Positions 25,513 through 33,911 of a stretch of 64,000 nt of DNA are shown in pieces. Positions within the stretch are counted from its first letter, which is position 1. The number at the start of each line of letters is the position of its first letter. The notes beneath the pieces were generated by a model. The model was not told where the DNA came from, did not search any database, and saw only the letters and a program-made list of their open reading frames with translations. The position numbers and the translations under genes were made by a program. Source of the DNA: an uncultured Algibacter sp. (lineage in GTDB: Bacteria > Bacteroidota > Bacteroidia > Flavobacteriales > Flavobacteriaceae); assembly GCF_947490405.1 (NCBI RefSeq), contig NZ_CANLGU010000002.1, positions 682,001 through 746,000 on the forward strand, in the 5' to 3' direction.

Positions 25513-26145
25513 ATGAAATTAAAAATTACACTTTTACTCTTATTCATTGCTATGGAAACATTTTCGCAAGCTATAATTACTGGGCATGTTTCAGGAGAAG
25601 CAGATCCTCTTGTTGGAGCAAACATTATTCTTAAGCACTCTAAAAAAGGAACAATTTCAGACTTTGATGGGAATTTCGAGATTAGGGTAGCTCCCAGAGA
25701 TACTTTGGTTATCTCTTATTTAGGTTTTACCCCTAAAGAAATTGTAATTGGTGATCAAAAGCATATAGATGTTTCTTTAGATGGCTATATAGCTTTAGAT
25801 GAGGTTGTTGTTATGGCTTATGCAAGTTACAGTTGTAGAACAATAATATGTTATGGTTTAATAGGTAGTAGCATGAGTTTTCAAAAAGAGAATGAAGTTT
25901 TAACAGAAAAATTATATCCAAATCCTTCAAAATCAGGGCGATTTCAGTTAAGATTAATAGGTGATTATAGAAAAGTTGATTTGTTAGTATATAATATTTC
26001 AGGGCAATTAGTAAAATCATTCTATGCCAGACCAAACAACAAGCTTCTATATATGGATTTAAGTGAGCTTGCCTCAGGTATGTACATCATAAATGTGAAT
26101 GCTGATGGAAAGCAAATAGCTACTAAAAAAGCAATTATAGATTGA
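25513..26145 (+). CDS. Small secreted protein: carboxypeptidase-regulatory-like domain plus T9SS type A sorting domain
   Basis: This 210-residue precursor has a signal peptide (KLKITLLLLFIAMETFSQA). A CarboxypepD_reg-like beta-sandwich follows at about 20-100 (ITGHVSGEADPLVGANI, then GTISDFDGNFEI and DTLVISYLGF), a domain normally found at the N-terminus of TonB-dependent transporters. The C-terminal 75 residues form a type IX secretion sorting domain (LYPNPSKSGRFQL ... GMYIINVNADGKQ). A short linker with two cysteines (SYSCRTIICYG) joins the two. It should be exported through the T9SS and displayed or released. The function is unknown. Confidence 0.85.
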   Translation: MKLKITLLLLFIAMETFSQAIITGHVSGEADPLVGANIILKHSKKGTISDFDGNFEIRVAPRDTLVISYLGFTPKEIVIGDQKHIDVSLDGYIALDEVVVMAYASYSCRTIICYGLIGSSMSFQKENEVLTEKLYPNPSKSGRFQLRLIGDYRKVDLLVYNISGQLVKSFYARPNNKLLYMDLSELASGMYIINVNADGKQIATKKAIID

Positions 26146-26189
26146 CGTATTCAATATAAAAATTGTTATTTTGTGTTACAATTTAATGC

Positions 26190-27140
26190 ATGACAGGACA
26201 CGTTTATAAATCTACAGGAAGTTGGTATACCGTTAAAACCAATTTGGGGCACACCTATGAGTGTCGTATAAAAGGTAAATTTCGTATTAAAGGCATTAAA
26301 AGTACCAATCCAATTGCTGTTGGTGATGTTGTAGATTTTGAACTAGAAACCTATAATAATGAGGAAACAGGTGTTATTTTTAAGATACATGATAGAGCCA
26401 ATTATATAGTTAGAAAATCTGTAAATTTATCTAAGCAAACGCATATTATAGCGGCTAATTTAGATCAAGTGTTTTTAATGATTACCATAGATAATCCACC
26501 AACATTTACCAGTTTTATTGATCGGTTTTTAGTTACTGCTGAAGCATATTCTATTAAAACTGTTTTACTGTTTAATAAGTTGGATACTTATGATGAAGAG
26601 ACACTTGATGAAGTGAGATATCTAGCGCATGTATACCGAAAAATTGGTTATGAATGTATAGGTGTTTCTGCTAAAACAGGAAAAAATATAGATAAAGTGA
26701 AGGCCCTTATGCATAATAAAACAAGTATGTTTTCTGGACATTCAGGTGTAGGCAAATCTACTTTGGTAAATGCTATAGAGCCTTTGTTAAATTTGAAGAC
26801 TAAGGAGATTTCAACGCAGCATATGCAAGGTCAACACACTACAACTTTTGCAGAAATGTACGATTTAAGTTTTGGTGCTAAAATTATTGATACACCTGGT
26901 ATTAAAGGGTTTGGTGTTGTGGATATGGACAAGGAAGAAGTTGGAGATTATTTTCCAGAAATTTTCAATTTGAAACAAGAGTGCAAATTCAATAATTGTT
27001 TGCATATCCAAGAACCTAAATGTGCAGTAAAAAAAGCTTTAGATAATGATGAAATAGCATACTCGCGTTACAGAAGTTATTTGCAGATTTTAGAAGGTGA
27101 AGATGAAAATTACAGAACAGATATTTGGGATAAGCCATGA
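26190..27140 (+). CDS. rsgA: Ribosome small subunit-dependent GTPase A
   Basis: This 316-residue circularly permuted GTPase assists late 30S subunit maturation. An N-terminal OB domain precedes the GTPase domain, in which NKLD (G4) comes before the P-loop GHSGVGKST and DTPGIKGFG (G3). The C-terminal zinc site is Cys-x5-Cys-x-His-x5-Cys (CKFNNCLHIQEPKC). All hallmarks are intact. It overlaps the dtd gene by 4 bases, so the two are translationally coupled. Confidence 0.96.
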   Translation: MTGHVYKSTGSWYTVKTNLGHTYECRIKGKFRIKGIKSTNPIAVGDVVDFELETYNNEETGVIFKIHDRANYIVRKSVNLSKQTHIIAANLDQVFLMITIDNPPTFTSFIDRFLVTAEAYSIKTVLLFNKLDTYDEETLDEVRYLAHVYRKIGYECIGVSAKTGKNIDKVKALMHNKTSMFSGHSGVGKSTLVNAIEPLLNLKTKEISTQHMQGQHTTTFAEMYDLSFGAKIIDTPGIKGFGVVDMDKEEVGDYFPEIFNLKQECKFNNCLHIQEPKCAVKKALDNDEIAYSRYRSYLQILEGEDENYRTDIWDKP

Positions 27141-27589
27141 AAGTAGTTATACAAAGAGTCACCCAAGCAAGTGTTACTGTTGAGAGTGAAAAAATAGCTT
27201 CAATACAATCTGGATTATTAATTTTATTAGGCATTGTGCATGAAGATACTGAAGATGATATTAAGTGGTTGTCAAATAAAGTTGTGAACCTTAGGGTTTT
27301 TGCAGATGAAAATGGGATCATGAATAAGTCATTGATTGATGTAAATGGTGATGTTATTGTGGTAAGTCAATTTACACTTCATGCATCAACTAAAAAAGGT
27401 AACCGCCCAAGCTACATCCAAGCGGCCAAACCAGATGTTGCAATTCCGTTGTACGAAAGCTTTGTAAAACAACTGGAAAATAACTTAGATAAACCTGTGC
27501 AAACCGGACGTTTTGGAGCCGATATGAAAGTAGATTTATTGAATGACGGACCTGTAACCATTATTATTGATACAAAAAACAAAGAGTAG
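27137..27589 (+). CDS. dtd: D-aminoacyl-tRNA deacylase
   Basis: This 150-residue protein hydrolyses D-aminoacyl-tRNAs (and mischarged glycyl-tRNA-Ala), preventing D-amino acids from entering proteins. It shows MKVVIQRVTQASVTV at the N-terminus, the SQFTLHASTKKGNRPSY active-site segment and the cross-subunit Gly-cisPro motif in NDGPVTIIID near the C-terminus. It lies between rsgA (4-base overlap) and a membrane hydrolase gene (1-base overlap), forming a tight translation-quality operon. Confidence 0.96.
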   Translation: MKVVIQRVTQASVTVESEKIASIQSGLLILLGIVHEDTEDDIKWLSNKVVNLRVFADENGIMNKSLIDVNGDVIVVSQFTLHASTKKGNRPSYIQAAKPDVAIPLYESFVKQLENNLDKPVQTGRFGADMKVDLLNDGPVTIIIDTKNKE

Positions 27590-28104
27590 TGGCGTCAATA
27601 TTTGGTCATGTTATAGCTGGTTTTACGATTTCAAAAGTCATTGATGCTAAAAATCTTAAATGGCTGCTTTTAGCAGCGATTTTTTCTACAATTTTGCCAG
27701 ACTTTGATGTTGTTGGTTTTAAATTTGGTATACACTATAACCACCCTTTAGGACATCGTGGATTTACGCATTCTATAAGTTTTGCTCTAATTTGGGCACT
27801 TATATTAATGTTTACCTTAGGCAGAAAATACAAGGCTATTTGGTTTGTAGTTGTCTTTTTTTCTACAATATCTCATGGTATTTTAGATGCGATGACTTCT
27901 GGAGGCGAAGGTGTTGGGTTTTTTATACCATTCAACAACGATAGATTTTTCTTTTCTTTTAGAGAAATATTGGTTTCACCTTTAGGAATTAAAAACTTTT
28001 TTTCCTCTTGGGGAATAAAAGTGCTTTTTAGCGAATTTAAATACATTTTATTACCATGTTTCTTTATATTTCTTGTACGATTTTTAATTAAAAAATTAAA
28101 TTAG
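27589..28104 (+). CDS. YdjM/DUF457-type membrane-bound metal-dependent hydrolase
   Basis: This 171-residue membrane protein starts with GTG overlapping the dtd stop (TAGTG). It contains several hydrophobic segments and histidine-rich conserved stretches: HPLGHRGFTHS near residue 50 and STISHGILDAMTSGGEGV near 90-105. These match the LexA-binding, inner-membrane-associated hydrolase family (YdjM/DUF457), thought to be metal-dependent. The substrate is unknown. It probably shares a transcript with rsgA and dtd, but nothing suggests a direct functional link. Confidence 0.85.
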   Translation: MASIFGHVIAGFTISKVIDAKNLKWLLLAAIFSTILPDFDVVGFKFGIHYNHPLGHRGFTHSISFALIWALILMFTLGRKYKAIWFVVVFFSTISHGILDAMTSGGEGVGFFIPFNNDRFFFSFREILVSPLGIKNFFSSWGIKVLFSEFKYILLPCFFIFLVRFLIKKLN

Positions 28105-28193
28105 CATTTTATTAAAGTATGATTTATCTCATAGAAACAAAAGTAGATTCCCTCTATTTTTAAGCTTTCTATTTGGTTTTTAAAGTCTCAAGA

Positions 28194-30110
28194 ATGAATT
28201 TAAAATACGTCGTTAGCATTGTATTGTTTCTTATAATAACAAATACGTTCTCTCAACAAGAATTTAAAACAAGTTTTACTATTCCTGCAAACTTAACTGC
28301 AAATGCAAATGCGGTAGTGCGATATAACCAAACCCATATTGCTCTAGAGTCTTATAGTGAAATGTATATCACGGAAAAAAGAATAATTACGGTACTCAAT
28401 AAATCGGGTGATGATGCTGTGAATGCTTATGTTTATTATGATAATAATGTGAAAATAAAAGAACTAGAAGCCATAGTTTATAATGCTGCTGGAGTTCAAA
28501 TTAAAAAAATAAAGAAAAATGATTTTAAGGACGTTAGCGCTGTAGATGGCGGTACACTATATTCTGATTCTAGAGTGAAATATTTGGAATATACACCAAT
28601 TGGATATCCTTATACTTTAGAGTTTACTTGTAAAACATCAAATAACAATACCGCATTTATTAGACCGTTTATGCCACTTAGTGAATATTTTGTGAGTGTT
28701 GAAAATAGTAGCTATCAAATCAGTTATCCTGATGATATTACTATTAGAACAAAAAATAAAAATCTTGAAGATTTTAAGATAGAAAAGGAAGAGATAGCTG
28801 GAGTGATTAAATACAAAGCGAAAAATATTTTAGCTATTAAACCAGAGAAATATGCACCTGCATTTTTTGATATAGCTCCAAAAGTTTTGTTGGCTTCTAA
28901 TGAGTTTGCTTTAGAAGGCGTGCATTCCGAAGTAACGAGTTGGAATGATTTTGGCAAATGGATGTACCATGATTTAATAAAACATACACATGACTTACCT
29001 ACTAGTACTACTAGTATGATTCAAGATTTGGTAAAGGATGAACCGAATGATATCGAGAAGGCTAAAAAAATATATCAATATGTTCAAGATAAAACACGCT
29101 ATATCAGTGTGCAAGTAGGTATTGGGGGTTGGAAGCCTTTTAATGCTTCAGAGGTTGATAGGTTGGGTTATGGAGATTGTAAAGGATTAACAAATTACAC
29201 TATGGCTTTATTGAAAGCTGCTGGTGTTAAATCCAACTATACAGTGGTTTATGCAGGCAAATCCCAAAGAAGTTTGGAAAAAGATTTTGCTGCAATGCAA
29301 GGAAATCATGTGATATTAAATATTCCTACAGAAGATGATAACATTTGGTTAGAATGTACGAGTCAAAAATTACCATTTGGTTTTATTGGAGATTTTACTG
29401 ATGATAGAGATGTTTTGGTAATTACTCCAGAAGGAGGTGAAATAAAACATACAAAAAAGTACCATGTAAACGAGAGCTCGCAAATAATATTAGGGAAATA
29501 TAAGGTGTCAAATGAAGGCGCAATTAATGCTGAAGTACAAGTGAATTCAGGAGGTATTCAATACGATGATAAATATTGGTTAGAAACTGAAGCCCAAAGA
29601 GACTTAGATAAGCATTATAAAAAGCGTTGGCGTTATATAAATGGCCTATCTATAAGTGGTATGGATATTGAAAATGATAAAACTAATATTGAATTTGTTG
29701 AGCGAGTTACATTTGAAGCACCCAATTACACAAAAATGGTTGGAGATAGAATGTTGCTTACAGTAAACGCATTTAATAGAAATACACATGTGCCCGATCG
29801 ATATAGGAACAGAAAATTTCCACTTAAAGTTAAGCGAGGCTTTAAAGATATAGACGAGGTTGAAATTGAAATTCCTTTAGATTATAAAGTAGAATCAATG
29901 CCCGATAATATTTTAATTGAAAACAAATTTGGACAATACAAAACAGAAGTTATTGTTAAAAGTGATAATGTGCTTGTATACAAAAGAGAGTTTGTAATAA
30001 ATGATGGGGAGTTTCCAAAGGAGGACTATCGCGCTTTTCGTGATTTTCATAAAGAAGTGTCAAAAAAAGATAACGCTAAAATCGCTTTAAAAAAAATAAA
30101 TAAATTATAA
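28194..30110 (+). CDS. DUF3857 / transglutaminase-fold protein with intact cysteine
   Basis: This protein has 638 residues from the ATG at 28194, which begins a good signal peptide (MNLKYVVSIVLFLIITNTFSQQ); the in-frame extension upstream lacks one. A DUF3857 beta domain is followed by a transglutaminase-like core: RLGYGDCKGLTNY with C329 in the nucleophile position, GNHVILNI with the histidine, and IWLECTSQ, where the usual Asp is Glu. The C-terminal third is a DUF2569-like beta domain. It is probably periplasmic or cell-surface. The next gene is a paralogue that overlaps by one base. The substrate is unknown. Confidence 0.85.
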   Translation: MNLKYVVSIVLFLIITNTFSQQEFKTSFTIPANLTANANAVVRYNQTHIALESYSEMYITEKRIITVLNKSGDDAVNAYVYYDNNVKIKELEAIVYNAAGVQIKKIKKNDFKDVSAVDGGTLYSDSRVKYLEYTPIGYPYTLEFTCKTSNNNTAFIRPFMPLSEYFVSVENSSYQISYPDDITIRTKNKNLEDFKIEKEEIAGVIKYKAKNILAIKPEKYAPAFFDIAPKVLLASNEFALEGVHSEVTSWNDFGKWMYHDLIKHTHDLPTSTTSMIQDLVKDEPNDIEKAKKIYQYVQDKTRYISVQVGIGGWKPFNASEVDRLGYGDCKGLTNYTMALLKAAGVKSNYTVVYAGKSQRSLEKDFAAMQGNHVILNIPTEDDNIWLECTSQKLPFGFIGDFTDDRDVLVITPEGGEIKHTKKYHVNESSQIILGKYKVSNEGAINAEVQVNSGGIQYDDKYWLETEAQRDLDKHYKKRWRYINGLSISGMDIENDKTNIEFVERVTFEAPNYTKMVGDRMLLTVNAFNRNTHVPDRYRNRKFPLKVKRGFKDIDEVEIEIPLDYKVESMPDNILIENKFGQYKTEVIVKSDNVLVYKREFVINDGEFPKEDYRAFRDFHKEVSKKDNAKIALKKINKL

Positions 30111-32125
30111 TGAGAGTACTGATAGTTGTTTTGGGTTTATGTTTTACTATACCCACCTTTTCACAGAATTATAATTTTGGTAAAGTTTCTATAGAAGAGG
30201 TCAAGGAAAAAACGTGTTCAATAGATTCAACAGCTAATGCAGCTTACCTATATAAATATAGAAAAACTTATTTTGAATATGAACGAGAGCAAGGTTTTGA
30301 GTTGAAAACTGAAGTACATGAGCGCATAAAAATTTATAATCAAGAAGGTCTTGATTATGCAACAAAAAAAATGAGACTTTATCAAGGTAGTAATGGTAAT
30401 AGAGAGGAAGTTTCTACAATAAAAGCCTATAGTTATAATTTAAAAGATGGAAAGCTTATTAAATTAAAATTAGATAAAAGTGGTATTTTTAAAACCAAAG
30501 CTAATAAGTATAATAATGAGGTTAAATTTACAATGCCAGATGTAAAACAAGGATCAGTTATTGAATATAAATACGAAATAACTTCTCCATTTTGGTCTAA
30601 TGTAGGTGAATTTATCTTCCAGCATGATATCCCTGTTAAAAAATTAGAATCTATTTTTGAAGTGCCAGAGTATTTTAGCTTTAAATCAAACACTAAGGGT
30701 TATTTCATGGTTAAGCCTGCCAAAGAATCAAAGCGAGCTAAACTTTTGTATAAGAATGAAATACCATTGTCTGAAAATGCACCAATGGATCCTACTATAC
30801 ATTATAGAACAGGAGAGGTTGAGTATAAAAACGAAGTTTTTAATTATAACTTAACTGATATAGGGGCACTTAAAGATGAGCCTTATGTGAATAATATTAA
30901 TAATTATAGGTCATCAGTTAAATACGAACTCTCTTATACCAAATTCCCAAACTCGACTGTAGAGTATTATTCAACAACTTGGGAAGATGTGGTTAAGACG
31001 ATTTATAGAAGTTCAAATTTTGGTGATGAATTAAATAAAACATCATATTTCAAGAAAGATATTGATAATATAGTTGGTAGTATTTCAGATCCTCAAAAGC
31101 GTACAGCTTTAATTTTTAATTATGTAAAAAGCCATATAAATTGGAATGGTTATTATGGATATTTCGTTGATGAAGGTGTGAAAAAAGCTTATAAGGAACA
31201 AACAGGAAATGTTGCTGATATTAATTTAATGCTAACAGCTATGTTGAATTATGCTGGTATCAATGCGTATCCTGTATTAGTTAGTACTCGAAGAAATGGT
31301 GTGCCATTATTCCCAACACGAGAAGGGTATAATTATGTAGTAACTTACGTTAAAATGCCAGAAATGACATTTCTTTTAGACGCTACTAGTAAATATAGTT
31401 ACCCAAATTTATTGCCTTTTAGAGCACTAAACTGGCAAGGAAGAATAATAGCAGAAAAAGGTAATTCTACTTTAATAGATTTATACCCAAACTCAATTTC
31501 TAAAGATATGGTTGGGATGATGGTAAATCTTGATGAGAACGGGACGATTAAAGGAAAGTGTAGAAACACAAAAACGAACCATAAAGCCTTATCATTTAGA
31601 AGAGATTTTAATAGAAAAGGTGAAGATGATTTTTTAGATGATTTAGAAAATAAATACGGCGGTATGGAGATATCAGAATTCATTGTAAAGAATAACGCTG
31701 ATTTAGCTAAACCTATCATTGAGTCTTTTACTTTTGAAAAAGAAAATCAAGCAGATATTATTGGAGATAAAATTTACTTTTCGCCTTTGTTTTATATGAG
31801 GATGAGTGAAAACCCTTTTAAAATAGAGAATCGAGAATTTCCTGTAGATTTTGGTTATCCTTACGAAACTAAATACCGTTTTACTATAAATTTACCTGAT
31901 GGTTATAAAGTTGAGAGTCTACCCAAGTCGGAAGCGTTTAAAATGGCAGATGATTTAGGGTTCTTCTCGTATAAAATTTCCAATGATAAGGAAAAGGTTC
32001 AAGTCATTGTTTCCTCAAAAATTAATAGTTCTATAATTGCACCTCAATATTATGAAGCTTTAAAATCTTATTTTAGCATGATAGTTAAAAAAGAAACAGA
32101 TCAAGTAGTACTAACACGAATATAA
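30110..32125 (+). CDS. DUF3857 / transglutaminase-fold paralogue with lost catalytic residues
   Basis: This 671-residue precursor has a signal peptide (MRVLIVVLGLCFTIPTFSQ) and the same architecture as the gene before it. At the nucleophile position the sequence is GNVADINLMLTAML, so Cys is replaced by Ile (I371). The histidine position reads YNYVVTYV (Tyr). Only the Asp remains, in LLDATSKY. It therefore looks catalytically dead and may act as a partner or binding protein for its active neighbour. The one-base overlap (TAATG) implies coupled translation in roughly equal amounts. Confidence 0.85.
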   Translation: MRVLIVVLGLCFTIPTFSQNYNFGKVSIEEVKEKTCSIDSTANAAYLYKYRKTYFEYEREQGFELKTEVHERIKIYNQEGLDYATKKMRLYQGSNGNREEVSTIKAYSYNLKDGKLIKLKLDKSGIFKTKANKYNNEVKFTMPDVKQGSVIEYKYEITSPFWSNVGEFIFQHDIPVKKLESIFEVPEYFSFKSNTKGYFMVKPAKESKRAKLLYKNEIPLSENAPMDPTIHYRTGEVEYKNEVFNYNLTDIGALKDEPYVNNINNYRSSVKYELSYTKFPNSTVEYYSTTWEDVVKTIYRSSNFGDELNKTSYFKKDIDNIVGSISDPQKRTALIFNYVKSHINWNGYYGYFVDEGVKKAYKEQTGNVADINLMLTAMLNYAGINAYPVLVSTRRNGVPLFPTREGYNYVVTYVKMPEMTFLLDATSKYSYPNLLPFRALNWQGRIIAEKGNSTLIDLYPNSISKDMVGMMVNLDENGTIKGKCRNTKTNHKALSFRRDFNRKGEDDFLDDLENKYGGMEISEFIVKNNADLAKPIIESFTFEKENQADIIGDKIYFSPLFYMRMSENPFKIENREFPVDFGYPYETKYRFTINLPDGYKVESLPKSEAFKMADDLGFFSYKISNDKEKVQVIVSSKINSSIIAPQYYEALKSYFSMIVKKETDQVVLTRI

Positions 32126-32452
32126 ATGAACATTCAAAACGCTCAAAAAGAAGTAGATAACTGGATAAATGAACACGGTGTTCGTTATTTTAACGAACTT
32201 ACTAACATGGCACAACTTACAGAAGAAGTAGGAGAGGTTGCCAGAATTATAGCCAGACGCTATGGCGAACAAAGCGAAAAAGAAAGCGACAAAAATAAAG
32301 ACTTAGGAGAAGAGTTAGCCGATGTCTTATTTGTAGTGCTATGTTTAGCAAACCAAACAGGCGTAGATTTACAAGAAGCTTTTGATAAAAGAATGGATAA
32401 GAAAGGAAAACGAGACCACGATAGGCACCATAATAACGAAAAATTAAAATAA
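32126..32452 (+). CDS. MazG-like nucleotide pyrophosphohydrolase
   Basis: This 108-residue all-alpha protein has the metal-binding EEVGEVAR segment, then the KDLGEELADVLFVVLCLAN segment, which match the ExxE...ExxD pattern of the MazG/all-alpha NTP pyrophosphatase fold. Single-domain members hydrolyse (d)NTPs, often house-cleaning damaged nucleotides. It starts directly after the DUF3857 gene stop and may share its transcript. The exact substrate is not predictable. Confidence 0.9.
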   Translation: MNIQNAQKEVDNWINEHGVRYFNELTNMAQLTEEVGEVARIIARRYGEQSEKESDKNKDLGEELADVLFVVLCLANQTGVDLQEAFDKRMDKKGKRDHDRHHNNEKLK

Positions 32453-32477
32453 CAATTTTTAGAATGGTATGTATCAG

Positions 32478-32511
32478 AATTTAGTCCAATCCCCAAAAAA
32501 AAGACTAAATT
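32478..32511. repeat. Inverted repeat upstream of aroA
   Basis: AATTTAGTC (32478-32486) and GACTAAATT (32503-32511) form a perfect 9-base inverted repeat around 16 bases containing an A-run. It has no T-tract afterwards. It could be a weak terminator of the preceding operon or an operator near the aroA promoter. Confidence 0.4.
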
Positions 32512-32537
32512 ACTTAGTATTAATCTCTATTATCAAG

Positions 32538-32545
32538 TAAATTTG
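32538..32545 (+). promoter_or_regulatory. -7 element for aroA
   Basis: TAAATTTG is a full TAnnTTTG match 29 bases before the aroA ATG. No clear TTG -33 box is seen at the usual spacing. Confidence 0.4.
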
Positions 32546-32574
32546 CAACTTCTTTAAATTCGAATTTTAAGAAC

Positions 32575-33798
32575 ATGCATGTTACTCTTCAAAAATCTGA
32601 AATTGCTAAACAATCATCTGTTAAAATAACAGGGTCAAAAAGTGAGTCAAACAGACTCTTATTACTCCAAGCATTGTATCCAGAGTTTAAACTTGAAAAT
32701 GTTTCCAATTCTGATGATAGTAACTTAATGACTAATGCACTAAGCTCAAATTCAGAAATAGTAGATATTCATCATGCAGGAACAGCAATGCGTTTTTTAA
32801 CAGCCTATTTTTCAATTCAAGAAGGCAGAGAAACAGTACTTACAGGCTCTAAACGAATGAAAGAGCGTCCAATCAAAATTTTAGTTGAAGCTTTACAAGA
32901 ATTAGGAGCGCAAATTACTTACACAGAAAACGAAGGTTTTCCACCAATAAAAATTACAGGAAAAAAGCTTAAAAAAAATAAAGTATCATTAAAGGCTAAT
33001 GTAAGTAGTCAATATATTTCTGCTTTATTACTTATCGGCTCAAAATTAGAAAATGGTATTGAACTATCTTTAGAAGGCGAAATCACATCCATTCCTTACA
33101 TCAAAATGACACTAAGCCTATTAGATGAAATAGGGGTAGAATCAATATTTCAAAACAATACTATAATCGTTAAGCCCAAAATCCAAAACTCAAAACCTAA
33201 AACTCTAACAGTAGAGTCAGATTGGTCTTCAGCATCCTATTATTTTAGTATTGCAGCGTTAAGTGAGGTTGGTACAGAAATTACCTTGTCGGCTTACAAA
33301 AAGAATTCACTTCAAGGGGATTCCGTATTAGTTGATATTTATAAACATTTTGGAGTGTCTACTGTGTTTAATAAAAACACAATCACCTTAAAAAAAGAAA
33401 AATTTAATTTAGAGACGCTTTCTCTAGATTTAAAAAATGCGCCAGATATAGCGCAAACTATAGCTGTAACTTGTTTTGCAATAGGTATACCATGTGATTT
33501 GATTGGTTTACATACTCTAAAAATTAAAGAGACAGATAGGTTAGTAGCTTTAAAAACAGAAATTGAAAAGTTAGGAGGTGATGTTAAAATTACAGACAAA
33601 TCTTTACATCTAGCAGCCTCTAAAGGTATAAAGCCTATGGTTTCAATTGCTACTTATAATGACCATAGAATGGCGATGGCATTTGCTCCATTAGCATTAA
33701 AAACTCCAATAGTTATAGAAGATGCTATGGTTGTTTCAAAATCTTACCCAACCTTTTGGGGCGATTTAGAGGCCATTGGGTTTAACATAGATAAATAA
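32575..33798 (+). CDS. aroA: 3-phosphoshikimate 1-carboxyvinyltransferase (EPSP synthase)
   Basis: This 407-residue enzyme joins shikimate-3-phosphate and PEP in the sixth shikimate step. It has the substrate-binding GSKSESNR (usual GSKSxSNR), HHAGTAMRFLTAYF (usual NAGTAxR), VSSQYISALLL and the C-terminal KETDR and YNDHRMAMAFA motifs. It supplies chorismate for the aromatic operon 8 kb away but is on its own transcript, between a MazG gene and queA. It is slightly shorter than the E. coli enzyme, as usual in Bacteroidota. Confidence 0.96.
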   Translation: MHVTLQKSEIAKQSSVKITGSKSESNRLLLLQALYPEFKLENVSNSDDSNLMTNALSSNSEIVDIHHAGTAMRFLTAYFSIQEGRETVLTGSKRMKERPIKILVEALQELGAQITYTENEGFPPIKITGKKLKKNKVSLKANVSSQYISALLLIGSKLENGIELSLEGEITSIPYIKMTLSLLDEIGVESIFQNNTIIVKPKIQNSKPKTLTVESDWSSASYYFSIAALSEVGTEITLSAYKKNSLQGDSVLVDIYKHFGVSTVFNKNTITLKKEKFNLETLSLDLKNAPDIAQTIAVTCFAIGIPCDLIGLHTLKIKETDRLVALKTEIEKLGGDVKITDKSLHLAASKGIKPMVSIATYNDHRMAMAFAPLALKTPIVIEDAMVVSKSYPTFWGDLEAIGFNIDK

Positions 33799-33801
33799 TA
33801 A

Positions 33802-33845
33802 TTGTCAATTTACTTGACAACCCCTATTCCTAGATTGTATATTTG
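33802..33845 (+). promoter_or_regulatory. queA promoter with a palindrome over the -33 box
   Basis: TTG (33814-33816) and TATATTTG (33838-33845) are 21 bases apart and match the Bacteroidota promoter pattern. The -33 box is inside the inverted repeat TTGTCAA (33802-33808), 5-base gap, TTGACAA (33814-33820), which would make a good operator. No regulator is identified. Confidence 0.65.
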
Positions 33846-33846
33846 C

Positions 33847-33882
33847 AATCGTTTGTAATTTTTAAACTAATTACAGGCGATT
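33847..33882 (+). promoter_or_regulatory. Long stem-loop in the queA leader
   Basis: AATCGTTTGTAATT (33847-33860) can pair with AATTACAGGCGATT (33869-33882) through 12 Watson-Crick and two G-U pairs, with the 8-base loop TTTAAACT. It lies right at the expected transcript start and 29 bases before the queA ATG. I could not match it to the known preQ1 riboswitch core. Confidence 0.55.
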
Positions 33883-33911
33883 ATAGAAATAATTTAATAA
33901 ACTCATTTTAA

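Noticed and set aside
33847-33882. preQ1 riboswitch in front of queA
   Set aside because: The leader has a strong stem but not the preQ1-I core (C-rich loop with the A-rich tail placed to form the pseudoknot), so I report only a stem-loop.
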